A stretch of 9,191 bases of DNA. It comes from Nitrospinaceae bacterium. GTDB lineage: Bacteria; Nitrospinota; Nitrospinia; Nitrospinales; VA-1. Of the stretch, positions 6,366 to 9,191 are shown piece after piece (positions within the stretch are counted from its first letter, which is position 1; the number at the start of each line of letters is the position of its first letter). The stretch covers positions 1 to 9,191 of the forward strand of contig JAPYPM010000082.1 in assembly GCA_029937635.1 (NCBI GenBank), in the 5' to 3' direction. The position numbers and the translations under genes were made by a program. The notes beneath the pieces are model-generated. The model was not told where the DNA came from. It ran no database searches and saw nothing but the letters and a program-made list of their open reading frames with translations.

Positions 6366-7271
6366 TTACCGCTTTTCTTTGAATCTTTGCTCCTCTACGG
6401 TTTCCAGAAAAGATACATGGGACTCCAGTAAAACCATGTCTTTTTTAATTTTCTTGAGTAATACCTTAATGTCAGACTCAGACTTTCCCAACCTTGCCAG
6501 GTCAGGGTCCAGTCGCAGTCTCTCCTTTTCCTTTATATCCTCCATATTGCTAATGATCACACCAATAAATAAATTGAAAAAGATGAAAGTCGCTAGCAAA
6601 ACAAAACTCACAAAATAAAACCACCCTATAAAAGGAAAAGCATGTGAGTTTATACACAAGTCCTTCGCCCCAGAATAGCCATAGTTCTGGCAACCGTATA
6701 TGGCCGTATACATTATATCGGTCCAATCCTCTAGAGTAGCCACTCGAAAAAGACTCAAGAGTGATATGTGAAGGCTTTCAAAATGGATGGGGTCATTCTC
6801 ACGGAATAAGAAAGTACCCAAACAAGCATAGATATAGAACAGAATAAATAACAAAATACCTATATACCCTAGGGACGGGATACTTTTTAAAAGTGTGTTC
6901 ACGATTAACTTTAACTCTGGGATAGTTCCCACAAGCCGAACAATTCGCAAGACTCTAAGAAGTCTTAATACAATAATGGACTGGCCATCAAATGGCAGAA
7001 AGCATGCTCCAACTACAATAAAGTCAAATACATTCCATCCATCTTTAAAAAACTCGTGAACCCTTGGCCCAAATGAAGCTAGTTTGAGACAGATTTCAAA
7101 AACAAAGAGCCCCAAAATAATCCTGTCTAGTGAATGTAATATCGTTCCGTATTCATCAGAGATTTTAGGATATGAATCCAACCCTACGATTACTCCTGAC
7201 AAAAGAATTATTCCAATGAAAAAAAATTGAAACTGTCTTAACTCAGTGAAAGCCTTTAGTTGTTTTTGCAT
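6366..7271 (-). CDS. Single-domain voltage-gated-type cation channel (Ion_trans family)
   Basis: A 301-residue inner-membrane channel subunit that should form a tetramer. S1 is at about 14-31, S2 44-66, S3 80-95, and S4 98-115 with four arginines at three-residue spacing (103, 106, 109, 112), as in a voltage sensor. S5 is at about 132-155 and S6 at 213-241 (FFNLFIGVIISNM). The pore loop reads RVATLEDWTDIMY. Its filter TLEDWTD (179-185) aligns with TLESW of bacterial sodium channels but is more acidic, like calcium-selective channels (TMEGWTD in an animal Cav repeat). An extracellular loop with Cys194 and Cys206 sits between pore and S6 and may be disulfide-bonded. A charged helix or coiled coil follows S6 (about 243-300). 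The start is supported by GGAG 5 bases upstream. The gene lies 104 bp downstream of glnS on the same strand and may be co-transcribed, although the AT-rich gap could hold its own promoter. Ion preference is inferred, not shown. Confidence 0.9.
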   Translation of the reverse strand: MQKQLKAFTELRQFQFFFIGIILLSGVIVGLDSYPKISDEYGTILHSLDRIILGLFVFEICLKLASFGPRVHEFFKDGWNVFDFIVVGACFLPFDGQSIIVLRLLRVLRIVRLVGTIPELKLIVNTLLKSIPSLGYIGILLFILFYIYACLGTFLFRENDPIHFESLHISLLSLFRVATLEDWTDIMYTAIYGCQNYGYSGAKDLCINSHAFPFIGWFYFVSFVLLATFIFFNLFIGVIISNMEDIKEKERLRLDPDLARLGKSESDIKVLLKKIKKDMVLLESHVSFLETVEEQRFKEKR

Positions 7272-7375
7272 TGCAACTCCAAAAATTTATATACACATAC
7301 TAGATTACCAAATGAAGAAATGACCCAAATTTTTTCACTTCAAAAAAATATTTTCTCTACTTTTAATTTTAAAAT

Positions 7376-9073
7376 CTATTTCTTTTGCTTTGCAATTTTC
7401 GCCCAAGTATCTCTCAATGTTACGGCTCGATTAAACACCGGACTATCGGGAGTAAAATCCTTTAAATCAGCGCAAAAGTAACCCATCCGTAAAAACTGGA
7501 ATCGAGAACCTGGCTTCGAATCGAGTAAAGACGGTTCAATTTTACAGTCTTGCAAAATTTCTAAAGATTCTTTATTAAGTCCAGAGCTTAAGGTGAGATC
7601 TCCTTGACCATTGGCAGGGTTTTCATTAATAAAGAGGTGATTATAAATCCGCACTTCCGCTTTTTTCGCATGCTGTGCCGATACCCAGTGGAGGGTACCC
7701 TTAATCTTTCTTCCAGCCGTTGATCCGCCTGTCTTTGAGTCTGGATCATAGGTACATTTTAATTCCGTAATATTTCCATTACGATCTTTTATCATTTCTT
7801 CACACTTAATAATGTAAGCGTGCTTGAGTCGGACTTCTTTTCCTGGTGCAAGGCGAAAAAACTTTTTTGGAGGGTCTTCCATAAAGTCTTCCTGTTCAAT
7901 ATAAAGTTCTCTGGAAAATGGAACCTTTCTGGTACCAGACTTCGGATCTTCCGGGTTGTTCTCGGCGGTGAGTTCTTCTATCTGCCCTTCAGGATAATTT
8001 GTGATGGTTAATTTTAAGGGACGTAATACTACCATCACTCTTTTAGCTTTTTTGTTTAGGTCTTCTCGAACACAATGCTCCAGCAACGCCATTTCAACAG
8101 TGCTATTAGCTTTCGCAACTCCGATACGCTCGCAAAAATCGCGGATCGATTCGGGCGTATATCCGCGGCGCCGCATCCCTGAGATAGTAGGCATGCGCGG
8201 ATCATCCCAACCTGAAACATGATCTTCCTTTACTAATTGTAAAAGCTTTCGTTTACTCAACAAAGTATAACCAAGATTAAGTCGTGCAAATTCTATCTGC
8301 TGTGGGTGATAAATTCCCAAATTTTTGATGATCCAATCATAAAGTGGTCGATGATCTTCAAACTCTAGCGTGCAAATGGAGTGCGTAATTTTCTCAATTG
8401 AATCAGACTGACCATGTGCAAAGTCGTACATTGGATAAATACACCATTGATCTCCCGTCCGGTGATGGTGTGCTCTTAGAATTCGGTAAAGGACAGGGTC
8501 TCGCATATTGAGATTGCCTGAAGTCATATCAATTTTTGCCCGCAGAACTTTAGCACCATCAGAGAACTCACCATTTTTCATACTTGCAAACAAATTTATA
8601 TTTTCTTCGACAGAGCGGTTTCGGAACGGACTGTTCCTCCCAGACTGAGTCGGTGTGCCTCGGTGCTCCCTTATCTCATCAGCGTTCAAGTCATCTACAT
8701 ACGCCAACTCTTTTTTAATTAAACATACTGCCCAATCATATAATTGATCAAAGTATTCAGAGGTATAGCGTATTTCTCCAGCCCAACTAAAACCTAGCCA
8801 TTTGATGTCTTCTATAATGGATTGAACATAAACTTCTTCCTCTTTGCTAGGATTAGTATCATCAAAGCGTAGATTGCATGTTCCTCCAAACTCATTAGCA
8901 AGGCCAAAATTGAGACAAATGGATTTGGCATGGCCAATATGGAGAAAACCGTTTGGTTCGGGCGGGAAACGAGTACAAATATGCCCCTCCTGCTTATTTG
9001 TTGCTATACCGTCTTTAACAATCTCTCGAATGAAATTGGAAGTGGTCGGGTCGGCGTCGTTTTCTTTATTCAT
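7376..9073 (-). CDS. glnS: Glutamine--tRNA ligase (GlnRS)
   Basis: A class I synthetase that charges tRNA-Gln directly with glutamine. From the ATG at 9073 it is 565 aa, close to E. coli GlnRS (about 554). It is highly similar along its length: SNFIREIV near the start, TRFPPEPNGFLHIGHAKSIC with HIGH at 45-48, LRFDDTNP (68-75), GWDDPRMPTISGMRRRGYTP, and the second signature LLSKR (271-275). It ends in the beta-barrel anticodon-binding domains and PVFNRAVTLRDTWAKI. A TTG ten codons upstream (9103) could extend the frame, but the ATG matches the usual N-terminus. No strong RBS precedes either. It lies about 67 bp after the end of a possible upstream gene and is followed by the channel gene. GlnRS is patchily distributed in bacteria, so its presence is mildly informative on lineage. 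Confidence 0.97.
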   Translation of the reverse strand: MNKENDADPTTSNFIREIVKDGIATNKQEGHICTRFPPEPNGFLHIGHAKSICLNFGLANEFGGTCNLRFDDTNPSKEEEVYVQSIIEDIKWLGFSWAGEIRYTSEYFDQLYDWAVCLIKKELAYVDDLNADEIREHRGTPTQSGRNSPFRNRSVEENINLFASMKNGEFSDGAKVLRAKIDMTSGNLNMRDPVLYRILRAHHHRTGDQWCIYPMYDFAHGQSDSIEKITHSICTLEFEDHRPLYDWIIKNLGIYHPQQIEFARLNLGYTLLSKRKLLQLVKEDHVSGWDDPRMPTISGMRRRGYTPESIRDFCERIGVAKANSTVEMALLEHCVREDLNKKAKRVMVVLRPLKLTITNYPEGQIEELTAENNPEDPKSGTRKVPFSRELYIEQEDFMEDPPKKFFRLAPGKEVRLKHAYIIKCEEMIKDRNGNITELKCTYDPDSKTGGSTAGRKIKGTLHWVSAQHAKKAEVRIYNHLFINENPANGQGDLTLSSGLNKESLEILQDCKIEPSLLDSKPGSRFQFLRMGYFCADLKDFTPDSPVFNRAVTLRDTWAKIAKQKK

Positions 9074-9140
9074 CAAGGTCTTTTCTAGGTTTATCGGTTG
9101 CAAAGGAAGGGCATTCTATCACAATCCAAAAAATACAATA

Positions 9141-9191
9141 CTATGCTTCGCTCGCAAGCTCTGATATATCTTTGACCTTCACTGTGTCTTG
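9141..9191 (-). CDS. Possible C-terminal end of an unidentified gene (partial)
   Basis: Reading the minus strand from the window edge, one frame stays open for 16 codons, ends in SELASEA and stops at TAG (9141-9143). The composition (DTVKVKDISE) is protein-like, and the position fits a gene ending 67 bp before glnS on the same strand. It is too short to name, and another minus-strand frame is also open across the edge, so this may be chance. Confidence 0.3.
   Translation of the reverse strand, partial: QDTVKVKDISELASEA

Noticed and set aside
9074..9103. TTG start for glnS ten codons upstream
   Set aside because: The ATG at 9073 gives the usual GlnRS N-terminal length and no RBS supports the TTG.
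8844..9164. Plus-strand frame of 106 codons over the start of glnS
   Set aside because: It is antisense to the conserved HIGH region of GlnRS; its composition is a mirror of that gene.

Overview
This AT-rich window (by eye well under 45% G+C) comes from a Gram-negative-type bacterium: several products carry Sec signal peptides, and the tRNA-synthetase set is proteobacteria-like. The mix of a four-helix membrane/GAF NarL-type kinase, an exported SlyD-like FKBP, and both GluRS and GlnRS would suit an uncultured marine lineage such as Nitrospinota or a deltaproteobacterial relative. That assignment is a guess, because no rRNA or other marker is present. Most genes lack an obvious Shine-Dalgarno sequence; the clearest exception is the small secreted protein at 3403.

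Layout, left to right. (1) 1-350: non-coding AT-rich leader with a perfect 10-bp inverted repeat. (2) 351-2587: a two-gene signalling operon, a membrane GAF histidine kinase followed 2 bp later by its NarL/FixJ-type response regulator. (3) 2588-2941: non-coding stretch with a weak terminator-like hairpin and, further on, a palindrome in front of the next genes. (4) 2942-3912: two small exported proteins of unknown function. The first has its signal peptide separated from its ATG by a one-base frame problem inside a run of nine A. The second has a strong RBS and ends at a textbook bidirectional-looking terminator. (5) 4113-4640: exported SlyD-like FKBP peptidyl-prolyl isomerase. (6) 4775-6199: gltX (GluRS). 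(7) Minus strand, 9191 to 6366: the possible tail of an unidentified gene, then glnS (GlnRS), then a single-domain voltage-gated-type cation channel, convergent with gltX.

How the genes may work together. The kinase/regulator pair is a self-contained phosphorelay. The genes directly downstream on the same strand (the two exported proteins) are the simplest candidate targets, but this is positional inference only. gltX and glnS together imply direct charging of tRNA-Gln rather than sole reliance on the transamidation route. The channel sits downstream of glnS and could be co-transcribed with it. The least ordinary observations are the A9 frame break in the exported protein gene, the acidic Cav-like selectivity filter of the channel, and the export signal on a SlyD-type FKBP. 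No CRISPR array, insertion sequence, tRNA, rRNA or recognisable defence system was seen.
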